From assembly GCA_019420585.1 (NCBI GenBank), contig JAHZGX010000021.1:38873-102872 (forward strand): 64,000 nt of DNA, in the 5' to 3' direction. This DNA comes from Prevotellaceae bacterium (GTDB taxonomy: Bacteria > Bacteroidota > Bacteroidia > Bacteroidales > Bacteroidaceae). The notes below the pieces were generated by a model. It was not told the origin of the DNA. It did no database searches and was given only the letters and a program-made list of their open reading frames with translations. Positions 25,701 to 34,310 of the stretch are shown piece by piece (within the stretch, counting starts at the first letter, position 1; the number at the start of each line of letters is the position of its first letter). Made by a program: the position numbers and the translations under genes.

Positions 25701-28700
25701 CGATGTTGTTGAAGAGGATCGAGCCGTAACCCATGTAGGGATTGGTGTAGCCTGTCTCTTCATCGGTCATCTTGTTGGGGTCAACTTCCGGGTCGATGTC
25801 ACGGCCGCCGTCATTGTCCGCTCCGTTGCAGGTATCGCAGTCATAGACTTTGTTCAGATACATTCTGATAGGTTCGGCGACTGACACGTCAGAGCCGTAC
25901 TCGCCGTTCACTACCCAACAGCCGTCCTCAAGATAGAACATGGGCTGCATATTCTTGGCGCGTTGGTCAACAGCCGCCAAGTAGTCCGTGAAAGCGGTGT
26001 AAGCCATTACGCTCTCCATGCTCATGTATCTCCATGCCGTGCGTATCCAACGCTCTCTCCATCCCGATGTGTCGGCGGCTGAATCTGTGGAGTCAACGGT
26101 GCCGAAGAATGATAGGATGTTGAAGAGGTCGTAAGGCACTTTCTTTCCGAGTGCCAAATCTTCCTGCAACTGGTCATCGTCTATCATGCATTCAAAGTAG
26201 TACGTCCATGCAGGATAGGTCGTAGCGGAAAGTCCCAGTTTGCGCACCCATGATGACATCTGCGTGGTCGGCCTCATCATGTCGTTGACGTTGACTACGC
26301 CTTTCCACCAGTCCATGCCTGCGTATTGCAGGAGTTCGTAACCGCTGACGGGATTAAGCACATCGCCAGTAACTACCCACTTGCCGTTGACCTGCCTCAT
26401 GCTGCCAGTGCAAGCCTGCCATGCTCCGTCTTTGAAGCGCATGATGCGGTAATTGCGCCCGCAGTATTGTGACAGCACATAGGGCTTGCTCGTGTCAAGT
26501 CCTGCCGTGGTCTTGAACCGCGCCTCGATTTCGTCAAGAGTTTCTTGGCTGTCGAAATTACCGCTGTCATCGAATGTGGGATTGCCGAAGAACTCTATGA
26601 AGTCGCCGTAGTTCAGACAGCCCTTGTTGTAGCCGGGGGTGTCCTTGAAGCCGAGGGCAACCTGTTCGCCCTTATCTTCTTTCCAGTTGCCTTTGGCATG
26701 AAACCATGCGTCCTGCAACGTGTCGGTTGTCGCGCGGAAGCAGGCTATCGGGTGGTTCTTGGTCGAGTGGTCCATCTCCAGCCCTGTCAGCACATCACCG
26801 CCTCCGAGGTCTTGCGTGCCGTCATAGGCTCTCTGTGCAGGGGTCATGTAGGATGAGCCGAGGGCGCGGAATGTAGCGTTCATGAGGTCGCATACTCCGC
26901 AGTCGTTGGCGTTACTGCTGTCCGAGAAGTCAACCTTGACTGTTACCACGTCAACGAACATACCAGTTTCCGACACATAGACCTTGTTGTGCTTCGCCGC
27001 CAGTATCGCCTTGCGTCCCAGTTCCGTGCTGTCATCGGGATTGAGCAGGGTGACGGTGGCTTTAAGTCCAGTCGTTTTATTCTTCTTATTGAAGTTGAAG
27101 CGGTCGTTCTTGATAGGTCGCTGTGCGGATGTTGTTCCTTGCCTGCGCCACAGCACGTTGACGGCCTTGAAATTACATTCGGGGTGCTGTGGGTTAAAGT
27201 AGTAGAGTGTGCAGGCGAACTGGTCACTGGTCGATGTGCCGCCGTTCAGTGCATAGTCGAAATTATTGAATGTTGTCTGGTCGGCGACAATCACATAGTA
27301 CGGCATACCCATTGCGGCCATGAGCGACATTGAGGGCTTCCCGGTGGTGTCCAGTACGTTCTCTTTGTCATACTCCGCTATCATGGCGCGGACATCGCTC
27401 AACTTGCATAGGTAGTTGCGGAACGCCTGCAACCACTCCATGTAGGAGTTGTATGCCATGAAGTAGTTGAGGTTGAAGTCGCCGTCCTCCGAATTGAACG
27501 TGATTGTCTTGTTCTGACGCAGTGCGCTCGTCCCCGGCTGATAGCCTATGGCGGCGCACTCCTCGCCGTTGACGTAGAGTTTGACAAAGGAGTAGTTCGT
27601 TCCGCTCGATGCGTCTGAGGCTTTGTATGTGACATACTTGCTACCCGGCTCCACAACAACGGCAACTGTTATCTTCTCTCCGCATTTGAAGCCTACGCGC
27701 TGTCGCCTCGGCGTGCCGTTAAGCACCGTCAGCACAATCTCGTTGCCACGGATATAGAAGCCGACACCTGCCGCAGGGTCGTAGCACTCGCAGAGCATGG
27801 CGTTCCTATCCTTGATGCTCTTGGTGGAGAATGCCAACTGGATGGCGGCTCCGCTCGTTTCAAGGGAAGAGGACGAGAACGGCGCATAGGGTATCTCCGC
27901 TTTGACATTCTCCGCGATGCGCAGGACGTTCTCACCGAGGACGGACACAAAGCCGTTGGAGTTCCAGTTGCTGCCGATGACCTGCATCGTGTAGTCATTG
28001 TCCTTGATGGTGTGGTCGCTCTCGCTGTTGTTGCGCGTGGAGAAATCGTAGGCGAAGAGTGCGCCCTCTTTAATCTCAGCGTCAATGGCAGAACCCTCGA
28101 CCGTGAGTGTGATTGTAGAGGACTTGGATGCTCCGCTCTTGGCGAACACGTCAAAACTCTTGCTTCCGTCCGTGGCATAGCCTTGTATCTGCTTGGTGAC
28201 GTTGAGCGTCTGACTGGCTTCGCAGTTGGCGGTGGTGGCGGTGTGTCCGTCAATCACAACCTCTACGGCGGTTCGGGTCTTGCCCGGAGTGTAGGCTGCC
28301 ACGTCAAGCGCGATGGAATCATACAGACGTACCTTGCCGCCGTTGCGGTCATCGTAGCGCATGACTACAATAGGCGTGCTGTTGCTTGCGTCAACGCACA
28401 TCACGGCGGTATAGATGGTGTTGCCAGTCACACCCGAAGCGAGGTCTTTGCCCTGTATGCGCAGGGGGTAAGAGCCGTGAGCCAGTTTTTCGGAATTTCC
28501 GAACACGTTGTTCGGGTCGATGCTGATGTTGTGGCTGTACTGGTCTGTGACCGTAGCCGTGCCGAGGGTGTGCCATGCGCCGTTGTAGAACATCTCGGTT
28601 GTCACCAGTATGCCCTGCTTGGTGCTGACATTGTTCTCAAACTTATACATCGGCAGGCTCTTCTCCCTGCCCCCGACTTCGAGCGCGGTGGCGGCTGAAT

Positions 28701-31251
28701 AGTTGAGAGCCTGCACGCAGGTACACGTCACGTCCACGGCGGTAACGCTGATTACGCGCGTGCGCTCGTTGCCGTCTGCGTCAGTGGCTTTGATTTTGTA
28801 GTCCTTGCTCGATGCGGCCGTGATGAAGTCGGTAAAGTCGAAACTAAACTTTAGGTCATTGGCCGAAGTTGAGGACGGCTGATTGACAACCTCGCTCCAC
28901 AACTCTATATCGGTTGTGGGGTCGATGATGCTGAGTGAACGGATTGTTCCCAGCACCTCGTCCTCGCGGTCATAGGTCACGCTCTTGATGGCGGCTGACA
29001 GCATGATTTTACTACCGAACGCTCCCCATACGGCGGATTCGCAGTAGATGGTGAGTGTGCTTCCGCTCTGACCGCCTGTGCCGTTGCTCTTCGGTATCTT
29101 CACGGAATCGCCGAGTGGATTACCTGCCTTGCTTACGGCCTGAATGATGTAGTCCGTGGGGTCGGGTTCTATCTGCAAGCCTCCAAATGAGCGTTGCTCC
29201 ATGTCGTATGCACCGCCAGTAGAGAGGGCTTTCGTGCCGTTTATCTCCGGCTCGTTGGCAAGGTCGAATGACAGACCTCCACCGTCGCCGAAGTCGGGCC
29301 ACAGGTCATCGCCATTGGTAGCGGATATGTCGGTAATCTGACCTACGAACTGCTTTGTTTCCCATACATGGGGTGTCTTGGAAGAGTCACGGCGGTATGT
29401 GATGATAAGACCTGCCTTGAGATAATTGACCCCGGTGGTGTCGCGCAGGTCTATGAGGGCTTGAATGGCAAGCGACAAGGTATAGTCCTTATCCTCACAC
29501 ACCTCATTCACATTCACGATGGCTTCCGCGCCTGCGCTCATGCCTGCGAGATCGAGCCAGTTTTCGCTGTTCAGCACGTCCTCGCTTTCAAGCGATGTGC
29601 CTACATACTGGTAAATCTTCCATGAGCCGTGAGCCACGGCAAAGGTTATCTGCAAGCCATAGTTGGCTTTGTTTTGGGCAACGACAGCGGCAGGAGCATA
29701 ATACTTGTCGGTTTTGTCGTTCATGGTGTAGAACACCTTGTCGGGGTCGGGCGTGGGAATCTCCGCCGTGAGGTTGAACGTATTGCCCACCGATGCGCCG
29801 CCGACCTTTACGAGGTCTTTGCCGTCATAGCGGTAGAGGTCGTTCTTATAACGGAATATGACATCATCACGGACTACGCTGAATCCGTGGAACGATGTGT
29901 TGTAGTCGCTGAATCCGAATCCAGTCGGCCACTCTCCGCTTGCGGGCCACATATAGCAGTTGCCGCCCTCGTTCGATGCGTTACGTCTGAACCATACTCC
30001 AGTTGCAGGAATATTGTCCTCGTCATAAAAGCCGTCAAAGGGAAGAATGGCTATTTCTCTTGTCCTTGCGACATTGTTTGACAAGTCCGTTGTGATGTTC
30101 GTTATATCGGTTTCCAAGAGCGCACCTGCATCGCCGGGGAAAGCGGTGTTGGCTGTGCGCCCCAGTGCGAGGTCATTGCCGATGATAACGAGCTGCGAAC
30201 CGCTCCAACGATAGGTCTTGTTATCCGATGTGGATATATAGACCTTGCCTCCTTCGGGTACGCGGCCGTCTGTGGTAGGTTCGCCGAATGAATTGCCGTC
30301 AAGCCAGTTGTTGTAGTAGGTGAACGCCGACTGGATGAGGGCAACCTGTTCGCCTTTGACTTCCCAAAAGTCGCCGACACTGATTACTGGCGTGCCTACG
30401 CCCTCAATAGTGGTTGCAGGCTGATTGAGCAACTTGATAGGTCGGCGTATGTTTATCCAGTCCGCACGTTGCTCATCGGTGATTGTGCGGTTGGATACGG
30501 CAAGCAGGAACACGTTGTTGTCGGTATCATACACCACCATGCAACCTGCATCGGTTGAATTCTTGCTGATTGATACGGCAAGAGGTGTTATCCCCGATAC
30601 CATTGCATTGAATTCTACCACGTCATCGACATAGCCGGGCAGTTGGGCTGACGGAACTTTACCGCCTGCGTCCAGACCTGCAATGCCGTTAGGCATTCCC
30701 TTGCTGTTGGTGATGGACTGGATATTGCCCTCTGCTGTGCCAATGCGTGTTTCGGCGTTTGATACGCGATTCTTCAGCCCCGACACATCGGATGTAAGGG
30801 TGTTGACCGAACTGCCGATAGTGTTTATCTGCGTGCGTATCTGCTCAATGCTCTGTGCGTTTGCCGATACGTCTTTCTCCAGTTCTTTCAAATCAGCGTC
30901 AAGGGCCGCAACGGCATCGTTGTACTGTTGGCTGTCAATGGTCGGGTTGCCTGCCGATTCGCCGGTCGCTACCCATGCACCGCCGTCTGCGATGTATAGG
31001 GGCGCAGGCAGGGTGTTGCCGACTAATGCCCACCAACCGTCATGCGGTAACGGATATGCCTCACGGAGTTTAGTCACGTCAAGGAAGATACCTTTGTTGG
31101 GTCCTTTGATGTTTCGGGCATCAAGCCATCCCTCAACTTTCAGATTCTTCTTGACAGTCGTATTCCCCTGTATGGTCGCGTTACCGCCTGCGGTGACGTG
31201 TCTGCCGATAGCCACATCACCCTCAATTTCGGTTGTCTTTATCTGACTCAT
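22768..31251 (-). CDS. 2827-residue tail adhesin, DGR target
   Basis: A very long tail/receptor-binding protein. Residues 1-45 are a repetitive beta start (GDVAIGRHVTAGGNATIQGNTTVKK). Residues about 105-190 form a heptad-rich coiled coil, probably trimeric. The middle has Ig- and LamG-like beta regions (for example from about 1065, ALFAYDFSTRNN). Residues about 2085-2200 have leucine-rich-repeat-like texture (LRIFDVSNTTATGIDAKGCPRIESINASNT). The last 240 residues are a C-type-lectin/FGE-like fold ending in the DGR variable repeat (GGLACADAYNASS, YFGGRLAFRG). It is probably the host-range fibre, diversified at its tip. It is at the 3' end of the capsid operon and is followed by a terminator. 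Confidence 0.85.
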   Translation of the reverse strand: MSQIKTTEIEGDVAIGRHVTAGGNATIQGNTTVKKNLKVEGWLDARNIKGPNKGIFLDVTKLREAYPLPHDGWWALVGNTLPAPLYIADGGAWVATGESAGNPTIDSQQYNDAVAALDADLKELEKDVSANAQSIEQIRTQINTIGSSVNTLTSDVSGLKNRVSNAETRIGTAEGNIQSITNSKGMPNGIAGLDAGGKVPSAQLPGYVDDVVEFNAMVSGITPLAVSISKNSTDAGCMVVYDTDNNVFLLAVSNRTITDEQRADWINIRRPIKLLNQPATTIEGVGTPVISVGDFWEVKGEQVALIQSAFTYYNNWLDGNSFGEPTTDGRVPEGGKVYISTSDNKTYRWSGSQLVIIGNDLALGRTANTAFPGDAGALLETDITNITTDLSNNVARTREIAILPFDGFYDEDNIPATGVWFRRNASNEGGNCYMWPASGEWPTGFGFSDYNTSFHGFSVVRDDVIFRYKNDLYRYDGKDLVKVGGASVGNTFNLTAEIPTPDPDKVFYTMNDKTDKYYAPAAVVAQNKANYGLQITFAVAHGSWKIYQYVGTSLESEDVLNSENWLDLAGMSAGAEAIVNVNEVCEDKDYTLSLAIQALIDLRDTTGVNYLKAGLIITYRRDSSKTPHVWETKQFVGQITDISATNGDDLWPDFGDGGGLSFDLANEPEINGTKALSTGGAYDMEQRSFGGLQIEPDPTDYIIQAVSKAGNPLGDSVKIPKSNGTGGQSGSTLTIYCESAVWGAFGSKIMLSAAIKSVTYDREDEVLGTIRSLSIIDPTTDIELWSEVVNQPSSTSANDLKFSFDFTDFITAASSKDYKIKATDADGNERTRVISVTAVDVTCTCVQALNYSAATALEVGGREKSLPMYKFENNVSTKQGILVTTEMFYNGAWHTLGTATVTDQYSHNISIDPNNVFGNSEKLAHGSYPLRIQGKDLASGVTGNTIYTAVMCVDASNSTPIVVMRYDDRNGGKVRLYDSIALDVAAYTPGKTRTAVEVVIDGHTATTANCEASQTLNVTKQIQGYATDGSKSFDVFAKSGASKSSTITLTVEGSAIDAEIKEGALFAYDFSTRNNSESDHTIKDNDYTMQVIGSNWNSNGFVSVLGENVLRIAENVKAEIPYAPFSSSSLETSGAAIQLAFSTKSIKDRNAMLCECYDPAAGVGFYIRGNEIVLTVLNGTPRRQRVGFKCGEKITVAVVVEPGSKYVTYKASDASSGTNYSFVKLYVNGEECAAIGYQPGTSALRQNKTITFNSEDGDFNLNYFMAYNSYMEWLQAFRNYLCKLSDVRAMIAEYDKENVLDTTGKPSMSLMAAMGMPYYVIVADQTTFNNFDYALNGGTSTSDQFACTLYYFNPQHPECNFKAVNVLWRRQGTTSAQRPIKNDRFNFNKKNKTTGLKATVTLLNPDDSTELGRKAILAAKHNKVYVSETGMFVDVVTVKVDFSDSSNANDCGVCDLMNATFRALGSSYMTPAQRAYDGTQDLGGGDVLTGLEMDHSTKNHPIACFRATTDTLQDAWFHAKGNWKEDKGEQVALGFKDTPGYNKGCLNYGDFIEFFGNPTFDDSGNFDSQETLDEIEARFKTTAGLDTSKPYVLSQYCGRNYRIMRFKDGAWQACTGSMRQVNGKWVVTGDVLNPVSGYELLQYAGMDWWKGVVNVNDMMRPTTQMSSWVRKLGLSATTYPAWTYYFECMIDDDQLQEDLALGKKVPYDLFNILSFFGTVDSTDSAADTSGWRERWIRTAWRYMSMESVMAYTAFTDYLAAVDQRAKNMQPMFYLEDGCWVVNGEYGSDVSVAEPIRMYLNKVYDCDTCNGADNDGGRDIDPEVDPNKMTDEETGYTNPYMGYGSILFNNIDRQQEVWNADDNGVTKISLKSVVNRMRNQTAQIDGKTIVPFSPDGALYFFVEKRLKFWPKVVSSYDGERKYIDHTGIANLPYFYALHGLGLTTLPRFIEQRWAIRDGYYQTGDFFTNPLSGRVSAIKADSKIYITAAAPGYFGIGNDASGQLSESVFLEAGESHAFTTFAHDAGALLYIYQTGRMSKIDLSEMSLAFHFDDLSKLQFAEEIILGGDKHTENTALNGFNPLGNLTLGDMPFLRIFDVSNTTATGIDAKGCPRIESINASNTPLTNCDLAQTSPIETLKLPASVTKLELVNLPRLTYPGGLTLASVNGINRLWVEGCDFVDVESLVMTIAEAGAIREVRIPNINMTASVSVLRQLRKTGAIGLDATGKAYEESGQCSGITGRWILSELIEDTDTDGNAGMTTLSNYFPELDLINSQFSLLKIDDIISGDFCERYSNPENQTGADYNKAFVPSGHTLKIKQGTHAFKCTFNSKLNQMEGVQLSDTDFGYLNSGESFDNSDQAGEGFDIFHHLPHHWYKGVNDYKNQKKYILYSTTDDEPLSTVNKSVKAMLSELLYAENTGVYADEAQVGETIDDTVIATASNTNAYRMDVEGMKQARWPGLNHARLGAVFTDADGKIVGSFIMQVSHTYFDFSIGNYVFCDVPSGAKWMYFTSYRDIGDIMCLAVDSSHIEAIEPEWTEHTVGDNDSLIGTYPITIDGLKMPRSLSGAIRSKKGDGNSTTSSEWAYDSDGNPTETPVGTIHYTDKDFQNSTRRRGAGYQLQDYEQHKEISNLWWALSGTTNEQAVVGNGAHDATLNSRDSIGMADTEYVGNAMNSILGLKHYVGCDSEWMDYIACNVKSYAEFYKNRCLDNNNDAPIDYKAHIYDPITKTERVVQTVTGNGNCVVRVVHGAKCDILASKVHQTDTSKYTTHYAAGHWLPGSRGRVVLRWGNHSGASGGLACADAYNASSYSGAYFGGRLAFRGKFVIVG
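22801..22910 (-). repeat. DGR variable repeat (VR), 110 bp
   Basis: The last part of the adhesin coding region. It differs from the TR at 15 positions, 13 of them at template adenines. Amino-acid changes relative to the TR frame include N to H, G, S, D, Y and Y to C, F. Identity with the TR breaks exactly at 22801 on the 3' side, where the shared GGTGGTCGGCTC would be the initiation (IMH-like) boundary. Residues after it (AFRGKFVIVG) are not in the TR. Confidence 0.93.
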
Positions 31252-31883
31252 ACTAAAAGTTGTTTGCTAAGTTCTGACATTACTGAGGATAGTTCGCTCT
31301 GACCGATTGTGGCAAGCACAAGCGAGGCGGCTTGATAGACCACCGACATATAGCACCGCTCCGGGATTTCGATACCGCCGTCACAATCCACTTTCGGAAG
31401 AGGGATATAGACGGCTTGCTCAACGGTCGCGGTCTTGTCCTTGCAGGAGAATAATTCCAGCGCACGGCCCTCGGCTCGGCTGACAATAGCCACAACTGGT
31501 TTCTGCGGATTTCCTCGCAGTCCCTTGTAGCGTGAGAATTGCAGCTGATACTGAGGGTCGGCGGCTGTGATTGGTTCATATACTGGTCGCTCCCAATCAC
31601 TCATTTTGAAGATTAATAGGCGCATGAAATCTTCGGGCAGGAGTGTCCAGCCCGAACCTTTGCTTCGCCAAAAGACGGCATCGCCGAATGGCAGACCGCC
31701 GTCAAGCAGGTGCGTGGGTGCTTCGGTCACAACCCTGCGCACAGCCTCGACAATCTTGGAGCGTACAATATCGTTCAGCGACAGGGTGTCAATATCCTCA
31801 TCGGCTATCAGTTGTTCGCTCGTCTTGTTTTCGTCTATGGCGATACGCACGTCACGCGCAATTTGCAGGATTTTGTACACCAT
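31248..31883 (-). CDS. structural protein candidate, 211 residues
   Basis: A soluble mixed-fold protein (VYKILQIARDVRIAIDENK, DIVRSKIVEAVRRVVTEAPTHLLDGG, FWRSKGSGWTLLPEDFMRLLIFKMSDW) with a C-terminal helix (YMSVVYQAASLVLATIGQSELSSVMSELS). It overlaps the adhesin start by 4 nt and lies downstream of the capsid gene, a typical place for head-completion or tail-attachment proteins. No named family is recognised. Confidence 0.55.
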   Translation of the reverse strand: MVYKILQIARDVRIAIDENKTSEQLIADEDIDTLSLNDIVRSKIVEAVRRVVTEAPTHLLDGGLPFGDAVFWRSKGSGWTLLPEDFMRLLIFKMSDWERPVYEPITAADPQYQLQFSRYKGLRGNPQKPVVAIVSRAEGRALELFSCKDKTATVEQAVYIPLPKVDCDGGIEIPERCYMSVVYQAASLVLATIGQSELSSVMSELSKQLLV

Positions 31884-31895
31884 ATCGCCGGACGT

Positions 31896-32453
31896 TTACA
31901 CGAAGATTATCTCTACGTTGTGGGCTTTGCCTGCATTGATGATGTCCTCGCGGTTGCGCAGCTTGCTACGGACGTAGCCGAAAGTCTGCTCAAGGTAGTC
32001 CTTTGCATCATCGTTGCAGGAAAACTCCACCTGCGTGAGCGGTGCGGTCGGCGCGGATTCTTCGGGCTGTTCCTCGGATGTCGCGCCGTCCTCGGCGTTG
32101 ACCTCGGCGGCTTCGGCTTCCTCGGTAGGTTCGGGGACTTTCTCGGCTTCTGCCGTGGGCGTGGGATTGCGCCGTTCTGCGATTGCAGTAGCAGGCTTGG
32201 GTCGCTCGATGTGGATTTCTTCATCCAGTTCTATGGTTCGGACAGTGCGGATGCGTCCGCGCTTGAACTCGTTGCTGTTCTCTATTGCCTGCTGAATGAG
32301 GAAACTACTGGTGGTGTATGTGGCAGGTGTCACGCCGATGGCATTCATACTGCCTCCAGTAAATGTAACCTTGAGGGTATTCTTACCGAAGCGGATGATG
32401 CTCTGATATTCCATCATGCCCGACACGCCGTAAGTTATTCTCTTTTTTTTCAT
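31896..32453 (-). CDS. structural protein candidate with acidic linker, 185 residues
   Basis: The N-terminal 95 residues are a beta-rich domain (YGVSGMMEYQSIIRFGKNTLKVTFTGGSMNAIGVTPATYTTSSFLIQQAIENS). A Glu/Pro/Ala-rich linker follows (about 100-140), and a short C-terminal domain (FSCNDDAKDYLEQTFGYVRSKLRNREDIINAGKAHNVEIIFV). The gene follows the capsid gene with a hairpin between them. It may be a capsid decoration or head-completion protein. No family recognised. Confidence 0.55.
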   Translation of the reverse strand: MKKKRITYGVSGMMEYQSIIRFGKNTLKVTFTGGSMNAIGVTPATYTTSSFLIQQAIENSNEFKRGRIRTVRTIELDEEIHIERPKPATAIAERRNPTPTAEAEKVPEPTEEAEAAEVNAEDGATSEEQPEESAPTAPLTQVEFSCNDDAKDYLEQTFGYVRSKLRNREDIINAGKAHNVEIIFV

Positions 32454-32472
32454 TGTTGTGGCATTTATTAAA

Positions 32473-32505
32473 AGAGGCGGACGGCATTTCTACCAGTCCG
32501 CCTCT
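32473..32505 (-). terminator. hairpin after major capsid gene
   Basis: A perfect 10-bp stem (AGAGGCGGAC at 32473-32482 with 32496-32505), 13-nt loop, followed on the minus strand by TTTAAT. It lies 28 nt past the capsid stop. It probably attenuates read-through so capsid mRNA exceeds that of the downstream genes. Confidence 0.65.
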
Positions 32506-32532
32506 CTGTTGTTTACTTAGTCTTGATGGGCC

Positions 32533-34110
32533 TTAGACGCTGATTACATCGCCAACCTCATACTCGCTCCACGTTGTTGTGGTCTTGGTCGTCGCGGAAG
32601 CACCCTCACCTGTGGTAGTGGTGGTGTTCTTGGCACGCCAAAGCGTACCCTTGACAGCGGTGGCTGCGATACCGGGGCAGTCGCTCAGCAGGTAGTAGAT
32701 ACCGCCGTCAACCGGGGATTCGGGGGCAGTAGAGCCTTCGTAGAACAGATAGTGGGCTGCGTCCTCGTTGACGTTGTCGTTGGCGGTGGTGTCCTCGCCG
32801 TTGATCCATAAGTGGCAAGAGCCTTTGAGGGCGATTGCATCCCATGTGAGAATGCTCTCGCGTGTTGCCTCTTCGCCCTCCACGCGGTCAGACGATGAGT
32901 GTTCGGCGGCGAGAACGTAACGCACAAGGCGGTCGGGCGAAAGCAGGAATGCCGAATTGCTCCAGCCGAGGCGGTCAAAGGTCGGCTCACGCTTGAACTC
33001 GATGTCGCCGAACACGGTGTGAATGGCGGTGACGGTCCATCCGAACTTGTTGGTCTTGACGTCAATCTTGACCTCCGGGTGCTTCGAGAAGTCAATGCAC
33101 TGGATGTTCTCAAGGAAGTTCTTGCCGCAGAGGGCCAGGCCACTGCTCGGAACATCCTCGCCAGTGAAGAACATCTTGGCAAGGGCGATGAACTCTTCGT
33201 AAGTCCACTTGCCGATGTGCTGAATCTCTTTCTTCACCTGATAGCGCACGCCCTCGGAGAAGTAGATGTCCTGTACGCCGACTTCGGGTGTGTTCACCTT
33301 AATCTTGCCCTTACGTCCGGCAAGCAGGGAGCGGTTGGTGTCGCACTTGAACTTGGTAAGTGCGGCCTCGGCGATGATTGCCTTGGTGAACGGGATGCGC
33401 TTCTTGACGGCATCGAAGTAGTCCGACACGATGCGGTTCATGCCACGCTTCTGCAAGAACACGCGAGTGGGCTGCGGAACGAACAGGTCGGGGTCAACTT
33501 TCTTCTGCGTTTCATAGAGCGCATTGCCGAGAAGAATCAGCTTCGTTCCGGCGGGTATCGCAGGCGTTGTGCAATACTCGGCATCGGTGGTTGACTTGGG
33601 ACCGTTCACGGCGCGACAGATGGGGTTGTTTGTTGTGGGGTCGTGACCGACAACAAACAGCATGAGGTCTTTGCCGGGCGTTGCCTTGCTTCCGTCCTCG
33701 GTGTAGCCGTCAACGCCAACGGCAAGCAACGTGCCGTAGGGGCGCGGAATCTGCTGGTCGTCGCCGTCAAGTGAAACTACGAACTGATTGCTTGTGCCTT
33801 TGGCAACGGCGGCGGTTGTGGTCACGCAGGTGCGAGGCTCGTCAATCATGTAGTGGTCAACTTCGGGCGATGTTACCTTGACACGCTTTGCTTTCAGCGC
33901 AATCTGCATGAGGGGTGTGTCATCGCCCTTAAACTTGTAGAGTTCTTCGTCAAGGTCGGGCTGCACGAGGTTGCCACCGTCAATGCCGCCAGTTGCCCCT
34001 GCGAGATTGCTCACAGTAGCGGCTGCTCCGCTTACCTGCGAACTGACTCCGGCTGAGCCGGGGGTCGGGGTGGGATTTGTACCACCAACATTTACTGTTT
34101 CTCCGTCCAT
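32533..34110 (-). CDS. major capsid protein, HK97-like fold candidate
   Basis: A 525-residue protein. After a Gly/Thr/Pro/Ala-rich start, PDLDEELYKFKGDDTPLMQIALKAKRVKVTSPEVDHYMIDE is typical of an HK97-type capsid N-arm and E-loop region. NRIVSDYFDAVKKRIPFTKAIIAEAALTKFKCDTNRSLLAG resembles the spine helix. The P-domain continues with CGKNFLENIQCIDF and LSPDRLVRYVLAAEHSS. It sits between scaffold and head-completion genes and is followed by an attenuator, as expected for the most abundant virion protein. Residues 1-50 are copied by the small upstream gene. Confidence 0.8.
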   Translation of the reverse strand: MDGETVNVGGTNPTPTPGSAGVSSQVSGAAATVSNLAGATGGIDGGNLVQPDLDEELYKFKGDDTPLMQIALKAKRVKVTSPEVDHYMIDEPRTCVTTTAAVAKGTSNQFVVSLDGDDQQIPRPYGTLLAVGVDGYTEDGSKATPGKDLMLFVVGHDPTTNNPICRAVNGPKSTTDAEYCTTPAIPAGTKLILLGNALYETQKKVDPDLFVPQPTRVFLQKRGMNRIVSDYFDAVKKRIPFTKAIIAEAALTKFKCDTNRSLLAGRKGKIKVNTPEVGVQDIYFSEGVRYQVKKEIQHIGKWTYEEFIALAKMFFTGEDVPSSGLALCGKNFLENIQCIDFSKHPEVKIDVKTNKFGWTVTAIHTVFGDIEFKREPTFDRLGWSNSAFLLSPDRLVRYVLAAEHSSSDRVEGEEATRESILTWDAIALKGSCHLWINGEDTTANDNVNEDAAHYLFYEGSTAPESPVDGGIYYLLSDCPGIAATAVKGTLWRAKNTTTTTGEGASATTKTTTTWSEYEVGDVISV

Positions 34111-34137
34111 GGTTGGAAAAATTTTGAGATTAAAGAT

Positions 34138-34308
34138 TTATTTATTGTCGTTTTCAATGAAATTGCCTTTGCCTATTCCACCGGTTGCGGATGCAAGATT
34201 GCTGACGGAAGCGGTCGCGCCTGCAACATGACTGCGGATTCCTGCCGAACCTTTTGTCGGTGTTACCTTATAGCCCTCATCGGGGCAGTGTACCACAACG
34301 CCGTCCAT
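34138..34308 (-). CDS. 56-residue copy of the capsid N terminus
   Basis: A short frame from ATG 34308 to TAA 34138, starting 2 nt after the scaffold stop. From about residue 16 its product (TPTKGSAGIRSHVAGATASVSNLASATGGIGKGN) aligns closely with residues 13-48 of the capsid protein next door (TPTPGSAGVSSQVSGAAATVSNLAGATGGIDGGN), and both start MDG. The copy then stops. It may be a relic of a tandem duplication or a real small protein that interacts with capsomers. The conserved reading frame and tight spacing favour translation. Confidence 0.65.
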   Translation of the reverse strand: MDGVVVHCPDEGYKVTPTKGSAGIRSHVAGATASVSNLASATGGIGKGNFIENDNK

Positions 34309-34310
34309 GA

